A stretch of 64,000 bases of DNA, from positions 62,001-126,000 of the forward strand of contig JACCGJ010019061.1 in NCBI GenBank assembly GCA_013407085.1. Reading direction: 5' to 3'. Below are positions 48,903-60,107 of this stretch, piece by piece. The notes under the pieces were generated by a model. It saw only the letters and a program-made list of their open reading frames with translations. It was not told where the DNA came from and made no database searches. The position numbers were made by a program, and so were the translations under genes. Origin of the DNA: Atriophallophorus winterbourni (Eukaryota > Platyhelminthes > Trematoda > Plagiorchiida > Microphallidae). The first letter of the stretch is position 1, and each line of letters opens with the position of its first letter.

Positions 48903-49841
48903 TCAGTTTTCTGAAGCAGATTCAAGTGGGGTTATAGTGTTGAACTCGTCCGTGAAGACTTCTGCGAATCTCGCAGTTAGATTAGGTTCACACATGCGAT
49001 TGACGTCTATCCTAGGCTTAGCAGACAATTTGGTGCGGTGTAATCTCGTGTGGGGGAGCTTCAGTTTTGCACAGACCAGTGAATGTTCAGTGTCGCAGTC
49101 TGCGCTTTGATATGATCTGGTGTGGACCACGCTATCTATACTAGTATGCTTCACAAGAATAAGATCATGCAGATGCCAATGCTTAGAGCGAGGATGCTTC
49201 CATGATACTTTATGCTGTGGTTTTGTTTGAAAGAAGGTGTTACTGACACAAAGATTGATCTGTGTGAACAATTCTAAAAGGCGTTGCTTATTTTCGTTGG
49301 TTTTACCTACACCGAACCTTCCGATACAGTTTTGCCAAGATTCGTAATCTGCATCAACTCTGGCATGGAAATCACCCAATACCACTACACAGTTTTTCTG
49401 CGGCACGTTTTTCAGGACGGCTGTCAGGTTATGATAAAAAGCGTCTTTTTCAGCAATCGTCGCAGAGAGCGTCGGTGCATAAACGTTGAGCATCGTAATG
49501 GTACCAGTAATGCACCTCAGATTAAGAGTCCTAATCCGTTTGCTCCCGCTGCTGCTCGGTTCTGTTTCTTTTAATATGTCGTTTTGCAGGGCAAACCCAC
49601 CTCCATGCAGTCGAGGTTCACCAAAACCTCTTTCTTCCCAAAAGAATGTATAATCACTATATGTTAGCTTACCAGTGTCTGGTAAGCGCGTCTCTTGTAG
49701 GGCAGCCACGTCGACGTCCAGCCTCTTCAGCTCGTTGTTAATCACGGAAGACTTTCTAACGCCTCTGATATTCGAGACGTCGTCATGAAATCCTGAAAGC
49801 ATGGAACGAAGGTTCCAGGTTCCAAGTTTCACAACTGACAA
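48903..49841 (-). pseudogene. AP-endonuclease domain of the RTE-like element
   Basis: A 312-codon frame from ATG at 49,841. Blocks in order: KLGTWNLRSML (residues 5-15), AALQETRLPDTGK (about 49-61), DYTFFWEER, SSSGSKRI, LNVYAPTLSAT, VVLGDFHARVD, SWKHPRSKHWHLHDLILV and SADCDTEHSLV. These are the successive catalytic and DNA-contact motifs of the LINE APE endonuclease. Three key places differ from the family norm: GDFHA for GDFNA, LHDLI for a QLDLI-type block, and TEHS for TDHS at the terminal Asp-His pair. The frame ends in TGA at 48,903-48,905, but related sequence continues in the same frame to 48,699. The stop is therefore a mutation inside a longer polyprotein. Confidence 0.85.
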
Positions 49842-51422
49842 TTGTTATTTGGTATTTTAATTCGCTGGTGCGGACAAATGCAGTCTGCTTGTCGGTTGAT
49901 TCATAATCCCCATGCACCCAATGAGGATAGCAGACCTTCGCGAGACGGCACCTTATTGACTAGGGGCTGCCCAGCTTGTGGCCGGCGGTAGCCGTCCAAT
50001 GAGACCTGGAAGTCTGTCTCACCGTCGATAGCAGTTCCAGGCGCTTAGCTCTTCGCCAGTCGAGCCATGGCTTTTGGCCTGTATCTGCTGCTTTCCGTGT
50101 TATTTTCCGTAGAAGCGGAATGGAGTGTTATCTCCATTGGTGCGTTGTGATGTACGCCAAGGCAGTTCAATATAGAGAACTAGCTGTTGTCCATGCAGCA
50201 AGTGCTCCTCCTCCACGGCACCACTGGAACCAAAGGAACAGCTGAGATGATACGTTTGAAGAACGATGCCCTCGCAGGTGCTGGCAGGACGGAGTTGAAT
50301 AAACTTCGGACTGCCTAACGGGAATCCGGCTCCAGATTTTTTCTCGAGGTTGGCGCCTGAAGCCTTTTCCATGATTATATGTAGCCACAAGGCAGTGGAC
50401 GTTTGAGATGAGGGTTTTCCTTTCCCTAGTTGGGCCGCCTTCATGGACTATCGAGGTTCACCTGCCCGAAGCATGCTGGTTCTCAGACGCCAGTCAGCCG
50501 GCTTCGCCATTTTACGAAACTGTTAGGCATGTTACATCTTTTCATCATTGAACAACTTGAATTACCTAGGATAATTATTTAGCGATCATTGTATTAGTAT
50601 TCTCATCTCCTAAATAAATAGATCACAGCGTGATAAATTGTGATATTTTTGTTTGGATACTTTATCATGATCGCTTCGAAATCGATTTTGAACATAATCA
50701 CATACAATGCTAGCTAACGCATTAAAATCAAATATCTGAAGCGTTTTCATTTGAATTGAATTCTCAGCAATGACACCAAATCCAAAATATTTATTATTTG
50801 AATAAATATATCGACTGACTTACTTGCATACAATGGATACGTCATTTCTGAGTATTGAATTATGAGTTTGTTTTTCTTTTGAGGTAAATTACTAAATGGA
50901 AATTCTGTAGTTATGCTGGTCTAATAAGTTATAACTGTCTCTCAATTGAAACATAATGGTCATGGTCACTCCAGGAATATGAAAAATACATCTCAGATAA
51001 TTATGAATGAACTGAAGCTTAAACCTGAATACACCGCACTATGAAGTTGTAGATCCTTCATCAATATATTATTATGAACATTTGTTATTTAAACAGTAGA
51101 GTGCTGGAGTTCAAGTGATGAGCATGAATGCATTGTTCATTCACAGCACCTAGAGAGATTGATTGATAAGGACGCTGTGATTCTTCCTTCAAAAATTTGG
51201 ATTGTCGTGCGAACCCTATTTATTAGTTCCGTTCAAAAATATATTCGTTTACCACCTTACCGGTGATTAATGGCTCAGTGAATGTCAACTCAATGTATCC
51301 AACTGATGAAGAAATCGAATAAAAAACGTTTTGCATATTGTAAGTTATGGAGATGCGAGGAGCACAATACATTGGTCCATCCGTATTCAAGCACTCAAGC
51401 GCATGCTGATCCTGAACTTACT

Positions 51423-51470
51423 GTCCCTACATGATTAGTGCAAACAGCACGAAACCGGTCGTGAAGAGTG
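51423..51470 (+). ncRNA. Hammerhead-ribozyme-like motif, subfamily B, intact stem II
   Basis: Plus strand: GUCCCUAC, AUGAUUAG (consensus CUGAUGAG, two changes), stem II GUGC-AAACA-GCAC fully paired, GAAAC, then CGGUC as the cleavage triplet context, then GUGAAG. Stem I would pair GUGAAG weakly with CCCUAC. Stem II, GAAAC and GUC are ideal; the changed CUGAUGA is the defect. Confidence 0.6.
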
Positions 51471-51652
51471 TGACGGAAAAGCATTTAAAGAAATATCTTG
51501 TGTCATGGTTATGTGCTTTACCACATCGTATTGTGTTCGAACACATGTGATTAAACAGGTCGGTTGTACGAGCCTTATCCAACAGTGTCGTACAAACGCT
51601 TTTCGTTTAATATTTCTATACTGTTTTGAGCGCATGCGGATCCCGATCTTAC

Positions 51653-51700
51653 TGTCCCTACTTGATTTTTGCGAATAGAACGAAAACGGTCGTGGGGTGT
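51653..51700 (+). ncRNA. Hammerhead-ribozyme-like motif, subfamily B, intact stem I
   Basis: Plus strand: CUGUCCCUAC, UUGAUUUU (decayed CUGAUGAG), a weakened stem II, CGAAAA, CGGUC, then GUGGGGUGUG. Stem I pairs GUGGGG with CCCUAC along six positions including one G-U. The cleavage triplet GUC is kept; the core has decayed. Confidence 0.55.
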
Positions 51701-51810
51701 GTTTGACGGAAAAGCATGCAAATGAATATTTTGTACAATGGTTATGGGGTTTACCCCATTTAACATGTGTTTCGACACATTTGATTGAACAGTTTGGTCG
51801 TACCAGCCTT

Positions 51811-51855
51811 GATTGCTGATGATTGGTTTCGAGGTGTTGGCACTCATCAGTTAGG
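51811..51855 (-). ncRNA. Hammerhead-ribozyme-like motif, subfamily B, intact core
   Basis: On the minus strand CUGAUGAG (plus 51,843-51,850) and CGAAAC (gtttcg at plus 51,826-51,831) are both perfect and spaced as in the consensus. Stem II (GUGCCAACACCUC) has two mismatches, and the region after GAAAC reads CAAUC in place of CGGUC, with AUC a permitted triplet. AGUCCCUAA lies upstream. It has the best-preserved catalytic bases in the window, though its stems are weakened. Confidence 0.6.
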
Positions 51856-52263
51856 GACTTCAATATCAGGAGCCTCATGCGCTTTAAACTGTGGAGAAAT
51901 AGTAAATGATGAGCGCATTTCATGCCACTGATGTACAAGGCTGATACGACCATCCTGTTCAATAACATGTGTCCAAATACATGTTTAATGTGGTAAAACC
52001 CATAACCATGAAACTTAATATTCATTTATATGCTTTTTCGTCACACACTTCCCATGACCGGTTTATTGCTATTCGCACTAATCAGGTAGGAACTGTATGA
52101 TAAGGATCCGCATGCGCTGAAGTGCTCGACCAAAAAGCACTATGTGGTTCTGTGTTTAAACATCATGGTTCGTTGTACGACTCCTATGCAACAGTGGCTT
52201 TCAAATATAATCTTCTATACCATTTTAGCACTGTTTCAAGGCTCACGGAACCTAATATTTCTG

Positions 52264-52308
52264 TTTCCACCTGATCACGAGAAACATCCAAAAACCGCTA
52301 GTGGAGTG
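52264..52308 (+). ncRNA. Hammerhead-ribozyme-like motif, subfamily A
   Basis: Plus strand: UUUCCAC, CUGAUCA, a poor stem II, AAAAACC, GCUA, then GUGGAGUG. Stem I pairs GUGGA with UCCAC perfectly across the motif; CUA as triplet fits the rule of U followed by A, C or U. The GAAAC element has decayed. Confidence 0.5.
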
Positions 52309-52506
52309 TAATCTCTTGGACTGTGAGCAACACATTACTCTGGACATCCAAAAGCGCCTTGAGTGCATGACCACGAATCAATATGTGATTCTGTGTTTGA
52401 TCATTGTGGTTCGTTGTAAGGAACCCTATGCAACAGTGGCTTCCATGTATAATCTTGTTTTCCAATTTTCCACTGTTTAAAGTATACCTGTGAATAATAT
52501 TACTTT

Positions 52507-52550
52507 GTTCACCTGATGATGTCAAACAGCCAGAAACCGTTAGTTCAGTG
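52507..52550 (+). ncRNA. Hammerhead-ribozyme-like motif, subfamily A
   Basis: Plus strand: UUCAC, CUGAUGA intact, UGUC-AAACA-GCCA as a weak stem II, GAAAC intact, CGUUA, then GUUCAGUG. Both catalytic blocks are kept and GUUA retains a cleavable triplet. Stem II pairs poorly at the position next to the core, a feature of the whole A subfamily. Confidence 0.5.
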
Positions 52551-52689
52551 TAATTTCGGTGGATGTGAGCAAAACATTACTTTGGTCTTCCATAAGCGCC
52601 TTGAGTGCTTGACCACGATTCACTATGTGATTCTGTTTTTGAACATCGTGGTTTGTTGTACGAACCATATGCAACAGCGACATCATGTA

Positions 52690-53525
52690 TAAATTATGTA
52701 ATCAAATATTCTAGGGTAGTTGTTATTAGTACATATTTCATATGATTTTGAGCAAATGTAAACAAATTGATTTTCGAATAACTGCCGATAATTTTATGAA
52801 TTTTTGAAAATGAACTATCTATATTGCAATGCAATGTCAGTTTTTGACAATTTTCTATCAAGAGAATCCAGTAGAACATTTCAATATATGTGCATATTTA
52901 CACTAACTTGAAACGTTTGAATACGATATTTGCCTAAATTCATATTTCCCGAAAATTTTGACAATTTTTCGAATAATTCAATATAAATGAAACTCACCGA
53001 AATTGTTTTTGAGAAAATAATATTGAATTTTATACATTCCTGTGACAATGTGAAATCACACTGTGATTTGAAATTCATTCTTCAGATAAATTTATTGATC
53101 TTTGAAAAATTGATGACGAAATAACTACCGTTTCGAAGAATTTTTAAGATTCGTTGGTATTCGTGCCACACAACTCGAATCGTTCAATTTTATTAGAACG
53201 TTAAACAAAGTTGTAACAGAGAAACGATAGTAATCTAAATTTCACGCGCAATCATTTCAGTAAATTACACACTGTGTTTGAATGAAGAACAACGACCAAT
53301 TATTAAGAACCTTCAATTATCGGCATGTAACAACTCGTACGGCGATCACCATCTTTTTTTAATCAGGCGCACAGTGTGAGTATAGGTTCCGTGAACGTAT
53401 TCCGATTACACGGAGGTAACTATTAGACACCATTTTAGCAGCGTGATGAAACAATATCTGTAATGTTTGGTTCATTCATTTGTTCATATTTCAGCTTTTG
53501 GAATCACTGCTCAAACAACTAGCAA
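52690..53525. other. Right-arm-only segment, unidentified
   Basis: The left arm passes from its A array (from 24,890) straight into sequence equivalent to 53,525 onward. This ~0.8-kb stretch is therefore either inserted on the right or deleted on the left. It is AT-rich, with small minus-strand frames (52,694-52,879; 52,881-53,078) and one AAATCACACTGTGATTT palindrome near 53,050. No terminal structure is seen. Confidence 0.5.
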
Positions 53526-54349
53526 ACGACTTCCCTTTAATTAATTAAATTAATCATTACATTTTCGAAAACTGTTTCGCGCAAATGAATCGGGACATCT
53601 GAAGAGTAATAACCAGCAGGCAATCATAAATTTCATGATCGACGGGTTTCACACAGTTTTGTTATATTTACACACAACAAGTTAGTGTAATACTATAGTG
53701 TATGTTGCTTAAATTGTTGTGTTATCACGTGTAATCTTATTATCGAAAGAATTTCTGCATGATAAATTATTTTTTGTCAAGAAAACAGAATTTGATATAC
53801 TAAAATAAATCTGCTTTCATCAAACGTTTTTTCTTCTCGCGCACGAGATTTGTTAGATCAAGGGCGATAGTCAGATCTGGAAACGTGCTCGCATAAGACT
53901 GTACAAAACTCTGCCATTTTTTTTAACCTTTGCAATGAATATTTTATCCCGAGTGCTATCAATTTGAGAAGAATACATCAATTTACCTAGCGCTAACAAT
54001 TATTTCAGTGTGATTGAGTTTGACAATTTTTGTGCCTTATACAGTTGAAAATCAGGGTAGAAACCTCACACTAAACAATATAGCCTGAAATTTGTATGAA
54101 GTAATGGGAAACATTAAGACCACTTCGTCAGTATGCATTTATTCTTCATCTCCAGCTAAATTTGCTTCATACAGAGGCCAAATTGCGTATCTTAAAAAAG
54201 GATATTTAGAACTCATATGGGACGCTGAAATGCAGTGTTAGTAGTAATCACGTTGTTAACTAATTTAATTGAACTGAGCCCATCACGATGCGTCAATTGG
54301 GCAAGCAATGGACTAGTCCTAAAATACTCCAGTGGTATAATTATATTTA

Positions 54350-54590
54350 GGATAATGTGTTGCTCGCATTTCAATCACTTACACACCACTATTGGTTTCT
54401 GTCTGTTTGTCGTCGTCAGCTGGAGTCAGTATGATCAGGTTTTGTCAGCTTTAAAGAGTGATAATTTTGTAAACAAAGTTATACTTGTATGCCACTCTTA
54501 AATAGGGTTCGGACTCCGAACCACCATGTTCAGACACAAAATCATAAAGTGATTCTTGGTATAGCACTCAAGGCCGTTATGGATGAACAA
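54350..54590 (-). repeat. Subfamily A hammerhead-like unit, right arm
   Basis: Mirror copy of 23,850-24,060. On the minus strand: ACUCCAG, CUGACGA (plus 54,411-54,418), CGACAAACAGAC, AGAAAC, CAAUAGUGUG. It is better preserved than its left partner at GAAAC. Confidence 0.6.
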
Positions 54591-54599
54591 AGTAATATA

Positions 54600-57500
54600 C
54601 GCGATTGTAATAATTATATTTCATATACATTTAATCAATGTTGAACGTCGACGCACGTAAGCCGACCACAATGGCAATTGGTTAACCGTGATTGAATTTT
54701 CAGGTTGGTAAAATGATGCATATTAGTGAATTCCTTGGAAATTCTCATCAGCAAACAGTTTACGGTTGTTGTTAAATTTTCTATGAAAACCATTGAAACT
54801 TTACAAGAATTACTTTAATTCCAGTTTTAAAGTTTCGAGCATTATATTTAAAAATGTCTTTCGCCTTCCGTTTATCGCGTCTATAATAATTGCCATAATA
54901 TTATTTTCTAATAAGATATATGAATTAAAATTAACGTTGGCACATACCATCCTGCGTTATAGATTTTTCGACTGCATAAAAATCATATGAAACATTTTGA
55001 AAGAATCGCGTTTTACTAATTATCGTTTTTAGTATTCTAATCAGCAAAATTTCATGAGTTTGTGGTAAATAAATTTTTGTTGCTATCCTTTGCCAAATTA
55101 AGTATCGGTTTGTATCAATAATTTTAACAATAAATTAGGGTATCGTATTTATTTTAATTATGTTAATGAAAGAAATTTCATATTCAGAGGATCACTCGAA
55201 TTGAAGGATCAATAAATCATGTGTTAGAGCTCTTGTACATGTTGAACAAACTGAATCGATTTTATTAATTTTACGATTACGAAAGTGCCATAACGCTTGA
55301 ATAATATAACCCTAATCATTCAACAGAGAAAAGAATAATGACTTTAATGTTGTGCACGAATTTGCACTAATAAATTGAATCAACGAAAAACGTGTATACA
55401 GAAATGTTGAGTAAAAACAGTTAATGTGAAGATTCAATTCATAATGTATACTGTCAATCGCGTTTGCATATTCTGAAAAAGTTTTGATCAATCAAAAATT
55501 TCTTTCAACAGCTTTTGAGATTTTGAAATAAAATCTGAATGCTGTAATATCAACCACAGCAATTTTTTAAATTAACAGTTGCATATACAACTTTTGAAAT
55601 ACCGGACATATTGAAACAAGTGTATTGGATATCTCATAGATTTCGGAAATGAGAATTAGACTCACTAATTATTTTTTTAAATTCCTCAGTGTCAACTGAA
55701 AAAAATATAAATCGGTTTCTTGGTGTTTAACGGAATGATAGTTCATTTCAAGATGTAAAACGAGAAATGGATTAACACAATTCCGCTCTTCATGAAAATC
55801 TATTTCATAAATGAAAATTTAAATTTCTATGGCCTATATGTATCAAAGTAATTGAAATGTTTTTCTCGTAATTCCAAACTGTGAACCAAATGAGAAGCTA
55901 ATTAACATGAAAATGAATATTCAACACGTCTTGGTAATCGAAGCCTTCAAATAATATCACAGTCAATCATCAGTGTATTGAATATGGACGCAGGTGAACA
56001 CCTGAATAATGATAAGCAGCAATGGATATTTATCATGGCGTAACGGCTTTTTATTTAGAATGTATGTAAGACTAGCGTTCATATTAATGGGTTACCATCT
56101 CTTTATCATGCAAAGGCGCAGCTGAAATATTTGTTGTGTTAATATGTTTTTTCGAAATAAGTGGACCATGTATTAATAATGAAACAGCAAACAAAAATTC
56201 TATCCGATTAATGCAAAATAAAAAAATGCTTCGCAAAACATGCAACGTATTGTCAATGGACGTTATTTTATTCCGTCTTTCATGAATTCGAAGCGTTTCA
56301 AAACATTTGTGTTGTTCGAAAATATATATGGGTTGGAAATTTTTATGCATACGGAAAATAACAATAAGTTCCTACTCAGAAAGTTACTATGAAATTGTTT
56401 CTATGAGAATACGTAATATTGGCAAATGCAAAACTATACGTAACGATGGAGGACAACATTTTCATGACGCATTCTGAAATGGGTACTTGCTTAATTTTTT
56501 AAGAGCAATATATCCAAACGCTAATAATAATAATCATGATGGTGTTTGAACATCAAAATAAGTGAATACGTTGTCGCCTTTTAGTTCAGCACAATAAAAA
56601 ACTCAAACATTATATCATCAGTCGCCTGAAAAAAAAATTGGATACTTTTCCGTCAGTTACACTTTGTTTCCAATCCCTGACTTCGCAGACTGTTCATTTT
56701 CCATCAACAGTAAACATGCCTAAAACAAACGCTTTCAATACGTTCAATTATTTTACTCTTTTTGGGTGATATCGACTTTGAAGTTTTCACGTTTGAGCTA
56801 TACAGTTGCGTTTCTATGTTCTTTGGAATTATTTTTATTAATTGATATCTAAGGCAATTGTAAAGTTCAAAAATTAAATTATAATCACAAATTAGAATGT
56901 GATCGAATTATTAACGTATATGAAATACGATGAGAGAAAAAACAGATAGCTCACGTTTGCAAATCAAGATTACTGTAAATAATGATTGTGGTATCATGTT
57001 TCGCTTTCATCACGATTATGTTGCGTTTGTTCAAATCGAGACAAATTCGAGAGGCAAATAGCTGGCAATATGTTATCAAACTATTGCAGTAAATTAGAAG
57101 CTTCATCAATTTATATTGCCTGAGTTGCGCGTGGTGTCATTCCATGATATGTTCGAATTGGCAATTTTGTGTTCACATGCATTTAAATGATGATTATTCG
57201 TTTTGGCTCATGAAATGCTCGTTCCAATCTAAACCAGATTTTTAGTTCGAAACGCAAGTTATGTTTCAGCCATTCACTTAATCTAAACTCAAGTTATATA
57301 GCGAAAGCGGTATTTTAATCGGTCCTGCTGATCATTAATTTTCCCACAGATGTTTCTTTTTTAGTCATCGCGGAACCCATTCGGATTTGAAAGGTTGCAA
57401 AATGTTGCTATTCAAAAATGGAATATTCTACGCAGTGTAGAATAAAAATGGTGTGCAACATATGTGTTTTTAACCATAGGCTTTTGCTGCCGCTTTTTTA

Positions 57501-59679
57501 GACACTTCATATGGGGACAATGATATTTTTGAACCTTTGCCAATGCAAAAATTTCCTGATGGCGGTGATGAACAATCTGAAGCGGTTTGTGCTTTGAAAT
57601 TGACGGTCATTCTGAATTCTGACTTATCTCTAATTAGTTTTTTGCACGCTAAAATATTTTGTGATTCTAAAAATGACATTCCTGAAAATATGTTAAAACG
57701 AAAACAGTAAATTTCTTTTTATCAAGACGAAATTAATAAACCTTATCTATGCCAAGTCTAATTTCATATTATTTAACAAAAATTGAATGAGATGTGCACG
57801 AATATAGGAGAAATAAATAGGTCGTTTATTCAATTATTCACGTACATCGTGGTGCTGTAGAATTGAACAGAAACAATTTTTTAGTACGATATTTCCCAGT
57901 TTAAATGACACGAACTGACTTAGCGAATCCCAATTGTTCAACGCAGATATCACAACAATCGTTCTCGTCGAACATATTTGTAGAAAAACTTACATGATTA
58001 GTAGAGTGATTTATAATCAAGTGGATTTATTCATTCATGTTGCCTCAACATTTCCAAAACGTTTGACAAAGTAGATTAAAATATACTATCGAACAAGATT
58101 AATGTGCCTGATTTTGTTTCAAGCTATACGTTTGGGTACGTGATTACCATAGCCGCAGATCCATTACGGTTTCACTGAATGACCCATTTTCGGAGCAAAT
58201 CAATGTTATTGATGGTGCTTCGCAAGGATTAGTGTTTGGACTAACAATGTTGTTTTAGCAAAACGAACGATTTATCACCAAAAAACGACAGAACGTTGCA
58301 TTGTTCATCTCATGATATAGAATATGGAGGCGAATTAGCAATATCGCTTTTTGTTTTATGCTAAACGTCGACATGACCGCATTAGACGACTAACCACGTG
58401 AACACAATTCTTTCAATTATGCGAAGTGGAACATCATACTGATTTGCAAGATCTTGGATTTCGTTATACATACAAGTATGGAGACAAATCCTGCTGTAGT
58501 CGGTGGCAGAAAGAGACTCAGGTGTCTAGAAGTATGTTAGTTTGACAAATGATCTACAATGTATTATAGTTTAAAACCGCAGGACTAGGATACTAAATAT
58601 GGTATAGTGTATATTTGATTGTTTTTGACAGTTTTTTTATTAGAATGAAAAACTTTGGGTATGATGCTGAAACCTGGAAACTGTGGCTGCTTAATGATTT
58701 TCAACTTTTAGGCCAATTAATTATACGACATGCCTAATTGTTCATGGTTTTATATATCTGACATACATTGAGCCACCGAGAAAACCGAACTGAGATCGCT
58801 TTTACACAGGATAATGGAAGTCAAACTTAATATACACAATCCGCACTAATGTCTGGAACGTTATGAATAAATTAATCCAAATTCTGAATTCTTGCAAAAA
58901 TACTCTACATGATTGGACGTTGAATATATAAAATACCGAAGGGAATTGCCGCAGGAATTCATACTCAAATCGTGTATGATTTGTTTTGAATAACCAAGTT
59001 GCTATTTATTAAACTCAAACCGTTCAGTATGATTCAAATAGAAACAAGTTGACTTCATCAAACATAGCACAAATTATGCCGCCACATTCAAATCACGGAT
59101 CGCAGTCATGGGTTTCGTTATATATACTATGAATGAACTCACTTGTGCCGCTGCCAAAGGCATACATCATCACGAAAGATATACTGAATAATTGTGTCAG
59201 CATGTATAAAAACTTCATAGTGAGATTGAACAACCAATGCTCTTCCGTTTTAAATATGGCTATGTTGTGCACCGGTTGTTTTTCTGACTGGTTCGTTTTA
59301 GTTTTGAAAAATCAGTTCACCGTAAGGTGAATCGATATTCTCTCGATATTATCAGTCATCTGGGTGAAGTTCAGTTGTTCATTGTCGGATAATTTCTGTA
59401 TTCATTCAAGTTGAATTTTTTAACAAATATTCATGTTTGTTATCATGTGATATATTAAAAAGCGTGAATTTTATGTTACAGTATTTTTGATTATTAGAAG
59501 CACATTACAAGTAGAGTCATAAATATGATGAGGATATAAAAAGTAAAACATCATTATTGTGTGAATATTTATGGGTTCCAAACAAAGGCAGTCTGATAGA
59601 AATTTCAATGTCATACGAGCTATGCCTCTGCGGCGTTTAAATAAAAAACACGACATTCAGAACAGCTGGCTAGATAGCT

Positions 59680-59680
<1 letters not shown>
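54600..59680. other. Right-arm non-coding sequence, no gene recognised
   Basis: Inverse match of 18.65-23.85 kb. No ORF longer than 90 codons and no transposon or RNA gene recognised. Short frames are not conserved between arms. Confidence 0.45.
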
Positions 59681-59682
<2 letters not shown>

Positions 59683-59745
<63 letters not shown>

Positions 59746-59982
59746 GTCAGTCTTTCTATCTACCTATTTTGTTATCTGACAATCTATTTATCTATCTATT
59801 TATTTATATATATCTCTATACGTCTATCTATCCATCTTTCTATCTATTTCCCATTCTATTTATCTATCTATCTACCTATATATCTATGCATTTATCTATC
59901 TTTCTATCTATCTATCTATCTATCTATCTATCCACCTATCCATCTATATATGCATCCATCTATCTGTCTATCTATTGTCTTC

Positions 59983-60065
<83 letters not shown>

Positions 60066-60105
60066 ATCCATCTATCTACCTCTCAATCTATCTACTTAAT
60101 CTTTC
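59683..60105. repeat. TA tract followed by CTAT microsatellite
   Basis: TA repeats at about 59,683-59,744, then imperfect CTAT/CTATCTAC repeats that become pure at about 59,982-60,060. The frame gives endless YLSI-type peptide; a 182-codon ORF here is an artefact of the repeat. Confidence 0.92.
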
Positions 60106-60107
60106 CC

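Larger units (their letters stand above)
46667..50515 (-). mobile_element. RTE-like non-LTR retrotransposon, nearly full length
   Basis: About 3.85 kb inserted in the right arm; the left arm runs through without it. On the minus strand it has a 5' untranslated part (50,515 to about 49,842), an AP-type endonuclease, a reverse transcriptase, a C-terminal Cys/His knuckle (CKRCGRDCSSRIGLFSH near 46,760-46,800), and a 3' end with the palindrome GGTCGATATCGACC at about 46,684-46,697. Compared with the left arm, about 125 bases (26,891-27,015) are missing at the insertion point and no target duplication is evident. Stops and at least one frameshift show it is inactive. Confidence 0.88.
51290..52690. 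repeat. Mixed array of hammerhead-like repeats, right arm
   Basis: Mirror image of 24,890-26,340. Along the plus strand: a decayed A unit on plus (about 51,296-51,335), B units on plus (51,423-51,470 and 51,653-51,700), B units on minus (51,811-51,855 and 52,045-52,093), A units on plus (52,264-52,308 and 52,507-52,550), then a partial A unit to 52,690. Hairpins in the B units include ATGGGG-TTTA-CCCCAT at 51,744-51,759 and an ACATGTGT-type stem near 51,763-51,780. Minus-strand frames of up to 196 codons across the array are by-products. Confidence 0.78.

Noticed and set aside
49284..49574. Plus-strand ORFs overlapping the RTE element (also 46,821-47,072; 47,623-47,895; 48,862-49,110)
   Set aside because: The opposite strand has the full set of endonuclease and reverse transcriptase motifs; these are shadow frames.
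50100..50444. 114-codon minus ORF upstream of the RTE endonuclease as an ORF1 protein
   Set aside because: It has no recognisable domain, and the matching part of the other RTE copy (near 5,800-6,180) does not keep the frame. It is more likely 5' untranslated sequence.
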